Shown here one piece after another: positions 25,869 through 35,094 of a stretch of 64,000 nucleotides of DNA (position 1 is the first letter of the stretch; each line of letters opens with the position of its first letter). The notes below the pieces were generated by a model that saw only the letters and a program-made list of their open reading frames with translations, ran no database searches and was not told the origin of the DNA. A program made the position numbers and the translations under genes. Source of the DNA: Vibrio algivorus. Its GTDB lineage: Bacteria; Pseudomonadota; Gammaproteobacteria; Enterobacterales; Vibrionaceae. The DNA lies in assembly GCF_002218005.2 (NCBI RefSeq), contig NZ_AP018678.1:372001-436000 (forward strand), read 5' to 3'.

Positions 25869-26624
25869 TTATTGATCACGACTCTTCTGTTGTAGCTGTT
25901 GCTCTAAATGTTCTATTTTGTCGAGCATAGTTTGTTGCTGAGACAGCAATTGCTGCAGCACATGATTATCTTCCGCTTCGGTTTTTACCGGTAAAGTTAA
26001 GATGGATGTGATCAAACCAGAAATCATACCGAATATCCCCACCCCACAGATAATCATTGCGGTGGCTAGCACTTTGCCACCAAAGGTAACAGGATAATAA
26101 TCCCCATAACCAACGGTAGATATTGTGACTAAACTCCACCATAAGGCATCTCCAGCAGTATGAATGTTGCTATTAATCGCATCACGTTCAAACATCAACA
26201 TAAAAATAGAACTACTGCAGACTAAAATGATCAATAAAGTGAAGATAGTCGCTAAGGTTGCCTCTTTACGGTTCTGTTTCACTTGCTTAATAAAAGAGGT
26301 GCTATATCGGAATAGAGATAACATTCTGACAATATGCCAGATCCGAGCAATACGAAGAATTTCAATGAAAGGAATACTGGCGATGATATCCAGCCAATGG
26401 GATTTTAAATAGTCTAATTTGTGTTCCGAGCGGCAGCAATCAATGGTTAGTTGCAGTAAAAAGAGAACACAAATAGCGGTATCTATTCCTAATAAGGTAT
26501 GGCGAGTTTCTTGGTCGACTAGAAACAGGAGCAAATAAATGACAATGCCAACTGAGATAAACGAAAGCAATAATGACATTAAGCTCATTGGTTTAAAATC
26601 GGAGCCATTATGCACCTTAAGCAT
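25869..26624 (-). CDS. Voltage-gated-type potassium channel protein
   Basis: A 251-residue ion channel. Several hydrophobic segments (about 15-36, 45-63, 75-95, 125-147, 185-210) surround a pore loop with the potassium selectivity filter TISTVGYGDYYPVT near 166-179. Arg-rich text (EILRIARIWHIVRMLSLFRY near 85-104) resembles an S4 voltage sensor, though it is short. A C-terminal coiled coil (about 218-248, Gln/Leu heptads) probably drives tetramerisation. It sits in the inner membrane. It interrupts the ygiF-glnE pairing known from E. coli and points against both neighbours, suggesting later insertion. Confidence 0.88.
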   Translation of the reverse strand: MLKVHNGSDFKPMSLMSLLLSFISVGIVIYLLLFLVDQETRHTLLGIDTAICVLFLLQLTIDCCRSEHKLDYLKSHWLDIIASIPFIEILRIARIWHIVRMLSLFRYSTSFIKQVKQNRKEATLATIFTLLIILVCSSSIFMLMFERDAINSNIHTAGDALWWSLVTISTVGYGDYYPVTFGGKVLATAMIICGVGIFGMISGLITSILTLPVKTEAEDNHVLQQLLSQQQTMLDKIEHLEQQLQQKSRDQ

Positions 26625-26737
26625 GGTGTTTCCTTATTAATTGATTTCTAACGTAGAATAAAACAAAGTATCTGCACTTTATCATGCACAAGATAAACGA
26701 CCAATATAATGGTCTATTAATGAAACAAGGAGTTTCT

Positions 26738-29596
26738 ATGAGTTTGCCTGCTGCGCTACAAGCCCTTTCTGATTCTGCATTCACTACATTGCTTGAGCGT
26801 CATTCAAATAGCTTAGAAGATTGGTCACAAGACGAAAAGCAGCAACTCGAAACTGTTTTAGGTCTAAGCGATTTTATTAATGAATCACTGATGAGCGATG
26901 AGACGTTACTCGAACAATTGCCTCAACTACTTAAAGTACAAAAACGTGCTGATAGTTATCGCCAAGAGTTGCAACAACGGTTGGAGCAATGTGCCAATGA
27001 AATCGAGTTTTTGCATCAACTAAGATTATTCCGCCGTCAAGAGATGGTGATCATTGCTTGGCGTGATTTTTTACAACAATGGCCTCTAGAAACGAGCCTA
27101 CAACACTTGTCTATGTTGGCGGAGGCAATGATTGTTGAAGCTTATCAATGGCAATACAAAGCATGTTGTGAAGAGTGGGGAACACCATGCAATGCGCAAG
27201 GGGAAGCCCAGCCTATGTTGATTATTGGTATGGGAAAACTCGGCGGTGGGGAGTTGAACTTTTCTTCTGATATTGATTTGATTTTTACCTACCCAGAAAA
27301 TGGCGAGACTCAAGGTAAGCGTCGCACTTTAGATAATGCTCAGTTTTTTACTCGTCTAGGCCAACGAGTGATCAAAGCGCTTGATCAAACCACGTTTGAT
27401 GGTTTTTGTTATCGAGTCGATATGCGATTACGTCCATTTGGGGAAAGTGGTCCATTGGTGATGAGTTACGCAGCACTAGAAGATTATTACCAAGAACAAG
27501 GGCGAGATTGGGAACGTTATGCGATGGTGAAAGCTCGCGTGATGGGATGTGAAATGTATCCTCAATACCAGGAACTTCGTCAGATGCTCAGACCGTTTGT
27601 ATTCCGCCGTTATATTGATTTTAGTGCGATCCAATCTCTGCGCCGAATGAAGTCGATGATAAGCGCAGAAGTTCGTCGTCGTGGTTTGAGCAATAACATT
27701 AAGCTTGGCGCGGGAGGGATTCGTGAAATTGAGTTTATCGTTCAGGTTTTTCAGTTGATTCGTGGTGGGAGAGAGCCTAGCTTACAAGGACGTGGTTTGC
27801 TAGAAACCTTAACGGCGATTGATGAGCTTGGTTTGCTTGAGTCACATGAAGTGGCAACCTTAATTGAATCCTATCTATTTCTACGTCGCCTTGAAAATTT
27901 ATTGCAGGCGATTGGTGATAAACAAACCCAAACCTTGCCTGATGATGAGCTTGATCAGCAGCGGCTAGCCTTTGCTATGTCGACGTCTGACTGGGATCAA
28001 TTAATGCAAATGACCTTCCAACATATGCAAAATGTTCACCAGATCTTTATTGATCTGATTGGAGAGGAAGAGGAATCAGAGGATTCAGTTGCGCCACACC
28101 TTGTTGAAATGTGGGATATGGCCAGTGAAGTCGATGTGTTAGAAACGATCTTACAGCAAGATGTCGGCTCAGAGCATGCCGCGTCTTTAGCCGAAGTGAT
28201 CGTGCGTTTTAAGCAAGATTTAGCTAAAAAGACGCTTGGCCCACGTGGACGTGAAGTGCTTGTTCGCTTAATGCCTAAAGTCTTTGAAGCCGTTTTAACA
28301 CATAAAGATGCCCAGTTTGGTTTGGCGAGAGTATTGCATCTACTTAACCGAATAGTTACTCGAACCACCTATCTAGAATTGTTGGAAGAACATCCTGGTG
28401 CGTTAAAGCAACTCGTGCGCTTATGTACCGCAAGTCCGATGATTTCGGAAAAGCTAGGCCGTTATCCTATTTTGCTCGATGAGTTAATCGATCCTCAGCA
28501 ACTGTATAACCCGATTGAGTTGCATCAATATCGTTCTGAATTACGAGATTTTCTAGCGCGCATTCCAGAAGATGATATGGAACAGCAAATGGAAGCGTTG
28601 CGTCAATTTAAGCAGATTTGCATTTTGCGAATTGCTGCTGCTGATATAGCGGGAGTGCTTCCTGTGATGAAAGTAAGTGATCACTTAACTTACTTGGCTG
28701 AAGCGATTGTTGATGCAGTAGTACAGCAAGCATGGTTGCAATTGACAGAAAAATACGGTGAGCCGAGCCATTTAGCCGATAGAGAAGGACGAGGCTTTGC
28801 GGTCATTGGTTATGGCAAAGTTGGCGGCTGGGAGCTGGGTTACAACTCAGATCTTGATGTCGTGTTTTTGCATGACTGCCCAACTAACGTCTATACCACA
28901 GGACAAAAAGAAATTGATGGTCGTCAGTTTTACTTAAGGTTAGCGCAACGAATTGTGCATATTTTTTCCGTAAGAACGCCATCGGGAATTTTATATGAAA
29001 TGGATACCCGCTTACGTCCATCTGGCGCTTCAGGCTTGTTGGCTTGTGCTACAGAAACCTTCGAAGAGTATCAATTACAACAAGCTTGGACTTGGGAACA
29101 TCAAGCATTGGTACGAGCTAGGATGATTTATGGTGATTCTCTATTAGCAGAAAGCTTTAGCCGAATTAGACATAACGTGCTCACGCAACCGCGAGATAAT
29201 AATAAATTACGTCAAGAAGTTACCGATATGCGAGAAAAAATGCGTGAGCACTTAAGTGCCAAGAAACCGGGGCGCTTTATGCTTAAGCAAGATAAAGGGG
29301 GCATTACCGATATTGAGTTTTTAGTGCAGTATTTAGTGTTACAGCATAGCCACACTTATTCGCCTTTAACGCAATGGTCGGATAATGTGCGTATTTTAGA
29401 GAAAGCCTTTGAGCAAGGACTAATGAGTGAGGAGGACAGTCAACAACTGACGGAAGCTTATACTTGCTTGCGTAATGAGACACATCATAGAAACTTGCTA
29501 AACTTAGATGCAGATGTTGATGATTCGCTTTTTATTGAGCAAAGAGAGTGTGTGATAGCTCATTGGCAACATTGGTTTGCTCAGCACACTCACTGA
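26738..29596 (+). CDS. glnE: Bifunctional glutamine synthetase adenylyltransferase/adenylyl-removing enzyme
   Basis: Adds AMP to or removes it from glutamine synthetase in response to PII and glutamine. 952 residues (E. coli 946). The two nucleotidyltransferase halves each carry their signature: GMGKLGGGELNFSSDIDL (about residues 161-178) for the adenylyl-removing half and GYGKVGGWELGYNSDLDV (about 690-707) for the adenylylating half. The ATG at 26738 is chosen because AAGGAG lies just upstream and MSLPAALQAL is a natural start; in-frame codons from 26684 are not preceded by a site. It is followed by hldE, as in E. coli. Confidence 0.97.
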   Translation: MSLPAALQALSDSAFTTLLERHSNSLEDWSQDEKQQLETVLGLSDFINESLMSDETLLEQLPQLLKVQKRADSYRQELQQRLEQCANEIEFLHQLRLFRRQEMVIIAWRDFLQQWPLETSLQHLSMLAEAMIVEAYQWQYKACCEEWGTPCNAQGEAQPMLIIGMGKLGGGELNFSSDIDLIFTYPENGETQGKRRTLDNAQFFTRLGQRVIKALDQTTFDGFCYRVDMRLRPFGESGPLVMSYAALEDYYQEQGRDWERYAMVKARVMGCEMYPQYQELRQMLRPFVFRRYIDFSAIQSLRRMKSMISAEVRRRGLSNNIKLGAGGIREIEFIVQVFQLIRGGREPSLQGRGLLETLTAIDELGLLESHEVATLIESYLFLRRLENLLQAIGDKQTQTLPDDELDQQRLAFAMSTSDWDQLMQMTFQHMQNVHQIFIDLIGEEEESEDSVAPHLVEMWDMASEVDVLETILQQDVGSEHAASLAEVIVRFKQDLAKKTLGPRGREVLVRLMPKVFEAVLTHKDAQFGLARVLHLLNRIVTRTTYLELLEEHPGALKQLVRLCTASPMISEKLGRYPILLDELIDPQQLYNPIELHQYRSELRDFLARIPEDDMEQQMEALRQFKQICILRIAAADIAGVLPVMKVSDHLTYLAEAIVDAVVQQAWLQLTEKYGEPSHLADREGRGFAVIGYGKVGGWELGYNSDLDVVFLHDCPTNVYTTGQKEIDGRQFYLRLAQRIVHIFSVRTPSGILYEMDTRLRPSGASGLLACATETFEEYQLQQAWTWEHQALVRARMIYGDSLLAESFSRIRHNVLTQPRDNNKLRQEVTDMREKMREHLSAKKPGRFMLKQDKGGITDIEFLVQYLVLQHSHTYSPLTQWSDNVRILEKAFEQGLMSEEDSQQLTEAYTCLRNETHHRNLLNLDADVDDSLFIEQRECVIAHWQHWFAQHTH

Positions 29597-29617
29597 AGTA
29601 AGCTCAGTGAATGAAAT

Positions 29618-29643
29618 ATGCAACTTGAGTTACTTGGGCATAT
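29618..29643. repeat. Solo end of the TATACCC-type repeat
   Basis: ATGCAACTTGAGTTACTTGGGCATATA matches one terminus of the repeat family without a partner. It lies in the glnE-hldE gap. Similar solo ends are at 12963-12975, 35704-35730 and 41124-41147. Confidence 0.6.
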
Positions 29644-29727
29644 AAGCCTGTGATATTATCGACATAATAAAGTTAATTTTGTCTTAATGGCGGGTAATAG
29701 CTAAGACCATTAAGCATGGAGAACAGT

Positions 29728-31158
29728 ATGAAACCTATTTTGCCCGATTATGCCCAATCTGGTGTATTGATCATTGGTGATGTGATGCTAGACCGTTACT
29801 GGTATGGCCCAACAGGTCGTATTTCGCCTGAAGCACCTGTACCGGTAGTTAAAATTGAAAATAATGAAGAAAGACCGGGTGGTGCAGCAAACGTTGCAAT
29901 GAATATCGCGGCATTAGGTGGTAATGCAAAATTAGTTGGTTTAACTGGTGAAGATGAGCCCGCCCAGGTGTTAAATCAAAAGCTATCGTCATTAAATGTT
30001 ACTTGTGATTTTGTCACAGTACCGAATTTACCGACGATTACTAAGTTACGAGTGATGAGCCGTGGCCAGCAATTGATTCGTTTAGATTTTGAAGATAGCT
30101 TTGAAGAGGTTGATTCTCAGCCAATACTTGAGCGTATGGCGCAATATCTACCCCAAGTAAAATCACTGATCTTGTCTGATTATGGTAAAGGTGCATTAGA
30201 TGATGTGCAAACCATGATTAAACAAGCGAAAGCCGCGAATGTTCCAGTTTTTATTGACCCTAAAGGTGCGGACTTTGAACGTTACCGTGGCGCAACACTA
30301 TTAACACCAAACTTATCTGAGTTTGAACTGGTAGTCGGCAAAACAAAGAATGAACAAGACTTAGTAGAAAAAGGCTTAGCGCTTATTGAAGAGTTTGATT
30401 TCGAAGCGCTTTTGGTGACTCGTAGTGAGCACGGTATGACGCTTCTTCGTCGTGGTGAAGAACCATTCCACCTGCCAACTCAAGCGCAAGAAGTGTTTGA
30501 TGTGACGGGCGCTGGTGATACGGTTATTTCAGTATTAGCCGCTTCGGTTGCTGCAGGCAAAGATTTAAAAGAAGCTTGTGCATTAGCCAATGCAGCTGCT
30601 GGTGTTGTCGTTGGTAAACTTGGCACTTCAACACTATCAACCATTGAATTAGCAGAGGCGATTCATGGTAGTAAAGATACCGATTTTGGTGTGATTAGTG
30701 AATCAGCGCTGATTGAAGCTGTGAAACGCGCACGTGCTCGTGGTGAGAAAGTTGTAATGACCAATGGTTGCTTTGATATTTTGCATGCGGGTCATGTGTC
30801 ATATTTAAATCATGCCGCAGAACTTGGCGATAAGTTAATCGTTGCGGTGAATACCGATGAGTCAGTTAAACGTCTAAAAGGACCTGGTCGTCCGGTCAAT
30901 CCAACTGACCGTCGTATGGCGGTATTAGCGGGGCTTGGTGCCGTTGATTGGGTTGTACCATTTAGTGAAGATACGCCACAACGCTTAATCTCAGAAGTAC
31001 TACCAAGTATTCTTGTAAAAGGCGGCGATTATAAGCCGGAAGAGATTGCTGGTGGTGAAGAAGTGATCGCTGATGGTGGTGAAGTGAAAGTATTAAATTT
31101 TGAAGATGGTTGCTCAACTTCAGAGATTATTAATGCAATTAAAGGTGGTAAAGGTTAA
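29728..31158 (+). CDS. hldE: Bifunctional heptose 7-phosphate kinase / heptose 1-phosphate adenylyltransferase
   Basis: Makes ADP-D-glycero-beta-D-manno-heptose for the lipopolysaccharide inner core. 476 residues (E. coli 477). The N-terminal ribokinase-like kinase (about 1-320) has RPGGAANVAMNIAALG near 50-65 and the DVTGAGDTVISVLAA signature near 259-273 with the catalytic Asp. The C-terminal cytidylyltransferase-like domain (about 340-476) has TNGCFDILHAGHVSYL near 345-360. Start at 29728 (MKPILPDY) is preceded by GGAG at a good distance; an ATG 12 bases upstream is less likely. An intrinsic terminator follows. Confidence 0.97.
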   Translation: MKPILPDYAQSGVLIIGDVMLDRYWYGPTGRISPEAPVPVVKIENNEERPGGAANVAMNIAALGGNAKLVGLTGEDEPAQVLNQKLSSLNVTCDFVTVPNLPTITKLRVMSRGQQLIRLDFEDSFEEVDSQPILERMAQYLPQVKSLILSDYGKGALDDVQTMIKQAKAANVPVFIDPKGADFERYRGATLLTPNLSEFELVVGKTKNEQDLVEKGLALIEEFDFEALLVTRSEHGMTLLRRGEEPFHLPTQAQEVFDVTGAGDTVISVLAASVAAGKDLKEACALANAAAGVVVGKLGTSTLSTIELAEAIHGSKDTDFGVISESALIEAVKRARARGEKVVMTNGCFDILHAGHVSYLNHAAELGDKLIVAVNTDESVKRLKGPGRPVNPTDRRMAVLAGLGAVDWVVPFSEDTPQRLISEVLPSILVKGGDYKPEEIAGGEEVIADGGEVKVLNFEDGCSTSEIINAIKGGKG

Positions 31159-31191
31159 TTTTTTCTACTTTTAGCAACAAATAAGAGATAC

Positions 31192-31226
31192 AAAAACGCC
31201 ACTTCAACTTGAAGTGGCGTTTTTAT
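31192..31226. terminator. Intrinsic terminator of hldE
   Basis: AAAAACGCCACTTCAA pairs with TTGAAGTGGCGTTTTT with almost no loop, 33 bp after the hldE stop. It is symmetric enough to act on tolC transcripts too. Confidence 0.9.
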
Positions 31227-31271
31227 TTAAGCGAGAATCAAAAAGCTCTGATTGTTGTCAGATCAGAGTTT

Positions 31272-31433
31272 ATACCAATCGCATTAATTATTTGATCATT
31301 TTTGCTTGCTAAAAGCTTCGATAACTGTGTTATAAATTTTGGTTGTAGAGCAACTACTTACTCAAAATTTATGCCTTGTTTTCGAAGCTTTTTTCTACGC
31401 AATTTCTGGTCACCTAATTAATTTGATTGGTAT
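31272..31433. repeat. 162-bp palindromic repeat, diverged copy B3
   Basis: Same 162-bp length as B1 and B2 but strongly diverged. The ends are ATACCAATCGCATTAATTA and TAATTAATTTGATTGGTAT, different from B1 yet still complementary. The central hairpin is GTAG-AGCAA-CTAC, and an inner pair AAGCTTCGA / TCGAAGCTT is also complementary. Its last base is the first base of the tolC stop codon on the opposite strand. Confidence 0.85.
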
Positions 31434-32788
31434 TATGATGGACGTTTAAGACCTGCATTGATATCCAGAATATCTTGCTCGCTCAATGTACCTACCGCTT
31501 GTTTTAGTTGAAGCACACTGATTACATAGCTGTAACGAGCGTCAGAAAGTTGACGGTTTGCATCATATAGACGACGTGTTGCATCTAGCACATCAACGAT
31601 AGTACGAGTACCAACTTCATAGCCTGCTTCCGTCGCTTCTAAAGCTGACTTAGCTGAAACCACAGACTGCTCGTAAGCACGGATTGAACCAATCGAAGCA
31701 TTAATGTTGTTGTAGTATGCACGAACATTTTTCACTACGTTACGGTAAGTCGCTTCTAGTTGCTGACTTGCTGATACGTATTGGTATTGCGCAGTTTTCA
31801 CGTCGGCGCTAGTTGAGCCACCTTGATACAGTGGAACCACTAAATTCACACCGATGTTGTAATCGTTACTGGTGTAGTTTCTTGATGCTGTGTGGTCATT
31901 ATGTTCATCAATATCAGAATATTGATAACCACCATCTAATGTCAGTGATGGTGTGTAGCCTGACTGGGCTAAAGATATGTTGCTTTTGGCAATGTCTTGA
32001 GCAATACGAGCCGTTAATAGATCTAAGTTTTTCTGTTGAGCTTCATCAACCAATGTATTTTGGTTAGTTTGTGGCACATTGGCAGAGAAACGTTTGGTAT
32101 CCAATACGCTTAGATCTTTGTGATCTTGTCCGGTGATCTCACGTAGCGCTTCATAGCTATTCGTTACGTTATTTTTTGCCAAGATTTCATCGGCCAATAC
32201 GCTATCGTATTGCGCTTGCGCATCATGTACGTCAGTGATGGCAGATAGGCCTACTTCAAAACGTTGTTTGGTCTGTTCAAGTTGACGGCCTACCGCTTTC
32301 TTTTCCGCTTGGATAAAGGTTAGGTTATCTTGTGCTTGTAATACGTCAAAGTAAGCTTGAGAAACACGCAAGATCATTGCTTGTTGCTCTGCTGCGTATG
32401 CTGAATCTTGTTGGCGAGCATTTTGCTCTGCAATATCTAAATTAACCCAGCTGTCACGACGATATAATTCTTGAGAGAAATCCACGCCTGCTGTGAAGGC
32501 ATTTTGTTCCGTCGGTGAACTTGCTGATAAGCCTGATACAGAGTGAGAGCCGGTGTGGTTATTAATATTACGATTGATATTGTAACCCGCAGTCAAATTA
32601 ATTTGAGGTAAAAGGTCACCGCGGCTTGATTCGATCGCTTCAAAAGAGGCGTCACGATCAGCTTTTGAACGTAATAATTGAGGATCATTTTCTTTTGCTT
32701 GATTATAAATCTCTGCCAGATCATCAGCGTGTGCAAGGTGAACGCCACCTAAAGTCAGGCCAATGATAAGTGGAAGCAGTTTTTTCAT
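31433..32788 (-). CDS. tolC: Outer membrane channel protein TolC
   Basis: Trimeric outer membrane exit duct for multidrug efflux pumps and type I secretion. 451 residues after choosing the ATG at 32788 (MKKLLPLIIGLTLGG), which gives a signal peptide cleaved after AHA; the TTG-type start 36 bases upstream would put a hydrophilic stretch in front of it. Two repeats of the OEP family fold, each with long helical hairpins, are visible (TAGYNIN, VSQAYFDVLQAQDNL, GYQYSDI). The C-terminal extension present in E. coli TolC is short. The neighbourhood (divergent from nudF) is the same as in E. coli. Confidence 0.96.
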   Translation of the reverse strand: MKKLLPLIIGLTLGGVHLAHADDLAEIYNQAKENDPQLLRSKADRDASFEAIESSRGDLLPQINLTAGYNINRNINNHTGSHSVSGLSASSPTEQNAFTAGVDFSQELYRRDSWVNLDIAEQNARQQDSAYAAEQQAMILRVSQAYFDVLQAQDNLTFIQAEKKAVGRQLEQTKQRFEVGLSAITDVHDAQAQYDSVLADEILAKNNVTNSYEALREITGQDHKDLSVLDTKRFSANVPQTNQNTLVDEAQQKNLDLLTARIAQDIAKSNISLAQSGYTPSLTLDGGYQYSDIDEHNDHTASRNYTSNDYNIGVNLVVPLYQGGSTSADVKTAQYQYVSASQQLEATYRNVVKNVRAYYNNINASIGSIRAYEQSVVSAKSALEATEAGYEVGTRTIVDVLDATRRLYDANRQLSDARYSYVISVLQLKQAVGTLSEQDILDINAGLKRPS

Positions 32789-33018
32789 GGTTCTTTTCCC
32801 GCTTATAAAATTAATAGACAACATGGCTTAGATTGTAACCTAAGTAACTAGAATGTTATGCAAACTTTTACACTATTTTACCACTTACTATCCATTTGGA
32901 TAATAAATTAAGTGAAAATTAAAAAAAACTCAATGTTTATCAAATAAATTTATAACAACGCTTGTTGATTGATTACTATCGTGATTAGATCACTGAGCCG
33001 ATAAAAAGGAGTTTCACG

Positions 33019-33645
33019 ATGAACTTTAAACCATTTAAGTCGCTTTTTCAGCCTAGTGACGTTCAAATTGAGAGCAAGGAAACTGTATTTAATGGTTTTT
33101 TTAAAGTAGTGAAATACACTTTTACGCACCGTTTATTCGCTGGTGGCTGGAGCCAGCCGGTTGTTCGTGAAATGTTTGAGCGAGGGCATGCTGCTGCTTT
33201 ACTAGCTTATGATACTAAGCGTGACCAAGTGGTGTTAATCGAGCAAGTTCGAGTTGGTGCACTAGAGCACTCATCACCTTGGCAGCTAGAAATTATTGCT
33301 GGTATCAATGATAAGGATGAGCCACTAGAGCAAGTTGTTCGGCGTGAAGCCAAAGAAGAAGCGGGCATTGAAATCGGAGAGATAGAGCATATTAGCCACT
33401 ATTATCCTTCATCTGGCGGCTGCTCTGAAACTTTAGATGTGTTTATTGGTCAAGTAGATGCCAATTTAGCGTCTGGTGTTCACGGGGTTGATGACGAGGG
33501 TGAAGATATTCAAGTGCACGTAATGAGTCGTGAGAAAGCTTATCAGCTGGTCGAATCTGGTGTGATTGAAAATGGTGCCACTATCATTGCTCTACTATGG
33601 TTAGAGTTAAATCATCAAAAGCTCAAGCTTCGTTGGAGTGAATAA
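33019..33645 (+). CDS. nudF: ADP-ribose pyrophosphatase (Nudix hydrolase)
   Basis: Hydrolyses ADP-ribose to AMP and ribose 5-phosphate. 208 residues (E. coli NudF 209). The Nudix box fits GX5EX7REUXEEXGU: G, five residues, E, then RREAKEEAGIEI at about 112-124. The preceding QLEIIAGIND and following YPSSGGCSETLDVFIGQV are typical of the ADP-ribose subgroup. AAAAGGAG lies upstream of the ATG. First gene of nudF-yqiB-cpdA-yqiA-parE-parC, the same order as in E. coli, divergent from tolC. Confidence 0.96.
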   Translation: MNFKPFKSLFQPSDVQIESKETVFNGFFKVVKYTFTHRLFAGGWSQPVVREMFERGHAAALLAYDTKRDQVVLIEQVRVGALEHSSPWQLEIIAGINDKDEPLEQVVRREAKEEAGIEIGEIEHISHYYPSSGGCSETLDVFIGQVDANLASGVHGVDDEGEDIQVHVMSREKAYQLVESGVIENGATIIALLWLELNHQKLKLRWSE

Positions 33646-33722
33646 AAGGCTCCTATAGTCGATGAACTATCTTAATATTTTGATGACTAAAAATATTCTA
33701 AAAAAGGTTACTAAGGTTATTA

Positions 33723-34145
33723 ATGCAAAAAGCGTATCATGTTGATCTGGCAGGTTTAATGCGAGTGTATGAAACCAATTATGCCAAAATGAATTCTTTA
33801 CTGCCGTTTGAGCCTACGGTAGGAGATACGCGTTCGTATCAAGTTTCGCAAATGGCTTATCAATTAGAAGTTAAAGAGATCACCCGTTACACGACATTAG
33901 TGGATGTTTGTCAATGTGATGCTCGTCCAGTATTCCCACTGCCACGTATGCAAGTTCGCTTATATCATGATGCCCGAGTTGCGGAAGTGTGTGCTAGTGA
34001 GCAGATTTCTCGGGTAGAAGCACGTTATGATTATCCTAATAAAAAAATGATGCAAAAAGATGAAAAGTTCCAAGTAAACCAATTCCTTGGTGAGTGGTTA
34101 AGCTTTTGTTTAAGGCACGGAATTAGCCGCGCCCCAATTTATTAA
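33723..34145 (+). CDS. yqiB: DUF1249 family protein
   Basis: A 140-residue cytoplasmic protein of the YqiB/DUF1249 family (E. coli YqiB 140 residues). Conserved pieces are DLAGLMRVYETNYAKMNSLL near 8-27, and the C-terminal basic stretch YPNKKMMQKDEKFQVNQFL. No catalytic motif is recognised and its function is unknown. Genomic context between nudF and cpdA is conserved across enterobacteria and vibrios and suggests co-transcription, with a 77-bp gap before and about 50 bp after. Confidence 0.9.
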   Translation: MQKAYHVDLAGLMRVYETNYAKMNSLLPFEPTVGDTRSYQVSQMAYQLEVKEITRYTTLVDVCQCDARPVFPLPRMQVRLYHDARVAEVCASEQISRVEARYDYPNKKMMQKDEKFQVNQFLGEWLSFCLRHGISRAPIY

Positions 34146-34197
34146 TTTCAACCCTTGTATATTTGAGTTAGCAGCCTTGAAAAAAGATTCTTCTAAT

Positions 34198-35022
34198 ATG
34201 ATTGAACCAAACTATATTGAATCAGATCGTGACGATATAACCTTGGTTCAAATTACTGATACCCACCTTTTTGCCGAGGACGAAGGGGAGTTGCTTGGTG
34301 TTAATACCTTAAGTAGCTTTTCTGCTGTGGTTGCTGATATTGAAAATCAAGCACTCGATTATGATGCTTTGATTATGACTGGGGATGTATCACAAGATCA
34401 TACGGACGCTTCTTATGCCAATTTTGAGCAATGTATTGCTCCTTTGAAGAAGCCTTGTTATTGGTTGCCGGGCAATCACGATTACCAGCCAAGCATGAAA
34501 AGTGTTTATCCTTCTACCCAAATTCAACAAGATACGCATCTGCTGGTTGGCAAGTATTGGCAAGTTATTTTACTAGATAGCCAAGCAGAAGGAAGTCCAC
34601 ATGGATTTTTGACTGAGCAGCAACTGCAATATCTATCGGATTGCCTATCGGAATACCCTGATCGCTTTAGCCTAGTATTATTACATCACCATCCATTATT
34701 GGTTGGTAGCCAGTGGCTTGATCAGCACTGCTTACATAACAGTGATGCGTTCTGGAAAATACTAGAGCCGTTCAATTATGTGAAAGCGGTATTATGCGGT
34801 CATGTTCATCAAGATTTCCATCAAGTTCATCAAGGTGTAGAGGTGCTGACGAGTCCATCGACTTGCATCCAATTTAAACCACAATCGAATGATTTCGCTC
34901 TTGATAAAGTGGCTCCAGGATGGCGTTCTTTGATTTTAAAGGCCAACGGTCAGCTTGATACTAAAGTGTATCGGTTAGAGGGAGAGGAGTTCTTACCAAA
35001 CTTTGAAGCGCAAGGATATTAA
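34198..35022 (+). CDS. cpdA: 3',5'-cyclic AMP phosphodiesterase
   Basis: Hydrolyses cAMP to AMP, lowering CRP activity. 274 residues from the ATG at 34198 (E. coli 275). Metallophosphoesterase motifs in order: QITDTHLF near residue 21 (DxH), GDVSQDH near 63, LPGNHDYQ near 93, LLHHHPL near 161, and CGHVHQDFH near 202; these supply the two-metal site. The start is not certain: a TTG at 34177 has GAG upstream and would add seven residues, while the chosen ATG has only a weak AAAGA. It belongs to the nudF operon. Confidence 0.93.
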   Translation: MIEPNYIESDRDDITLVQITDTHLFAEDEGELLGVNTLSSFSAVVADIENQALDYDALIMTGDVSQDHTDASYANFEQCIAPLKKPCYWLPGNHDYQPSMKSVYPSTQIQQDTHLLVGKYWQVILLDSQAEGSPHGFLTEQQLQYLSDCLSEYPDRFSLVLLHHHPLLVGSQWLDQHCLHNSDAFWKILEPFNYVKAVLCGHVHQDFHQVHQGVEVLTSPSTCIQFKPQSNDFALDKVAPGWRSLILKANGQLDTKVYRLEGEEFLPNFEAQGY

Positions 35023-35094
35023 CGATCCCCTTAATATTATTTAACTGTACATAAGTGTACAATGGGACCTCAATCAATAACTGAGGAGTGTATC

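Noticed and set aside
32889..32902. Palindrome TATCCATTTGGATA in the tolC-nudF gap
   Set aside because: Short and AT-rich; no regulator could be matched to it.
32981..32993. Palindrome GTGATTAGATCAC before nudF
   Set aside because: It looks like a CRP half-site pair but the spacing is five bases, not six, so I do not call it a CRP operator.
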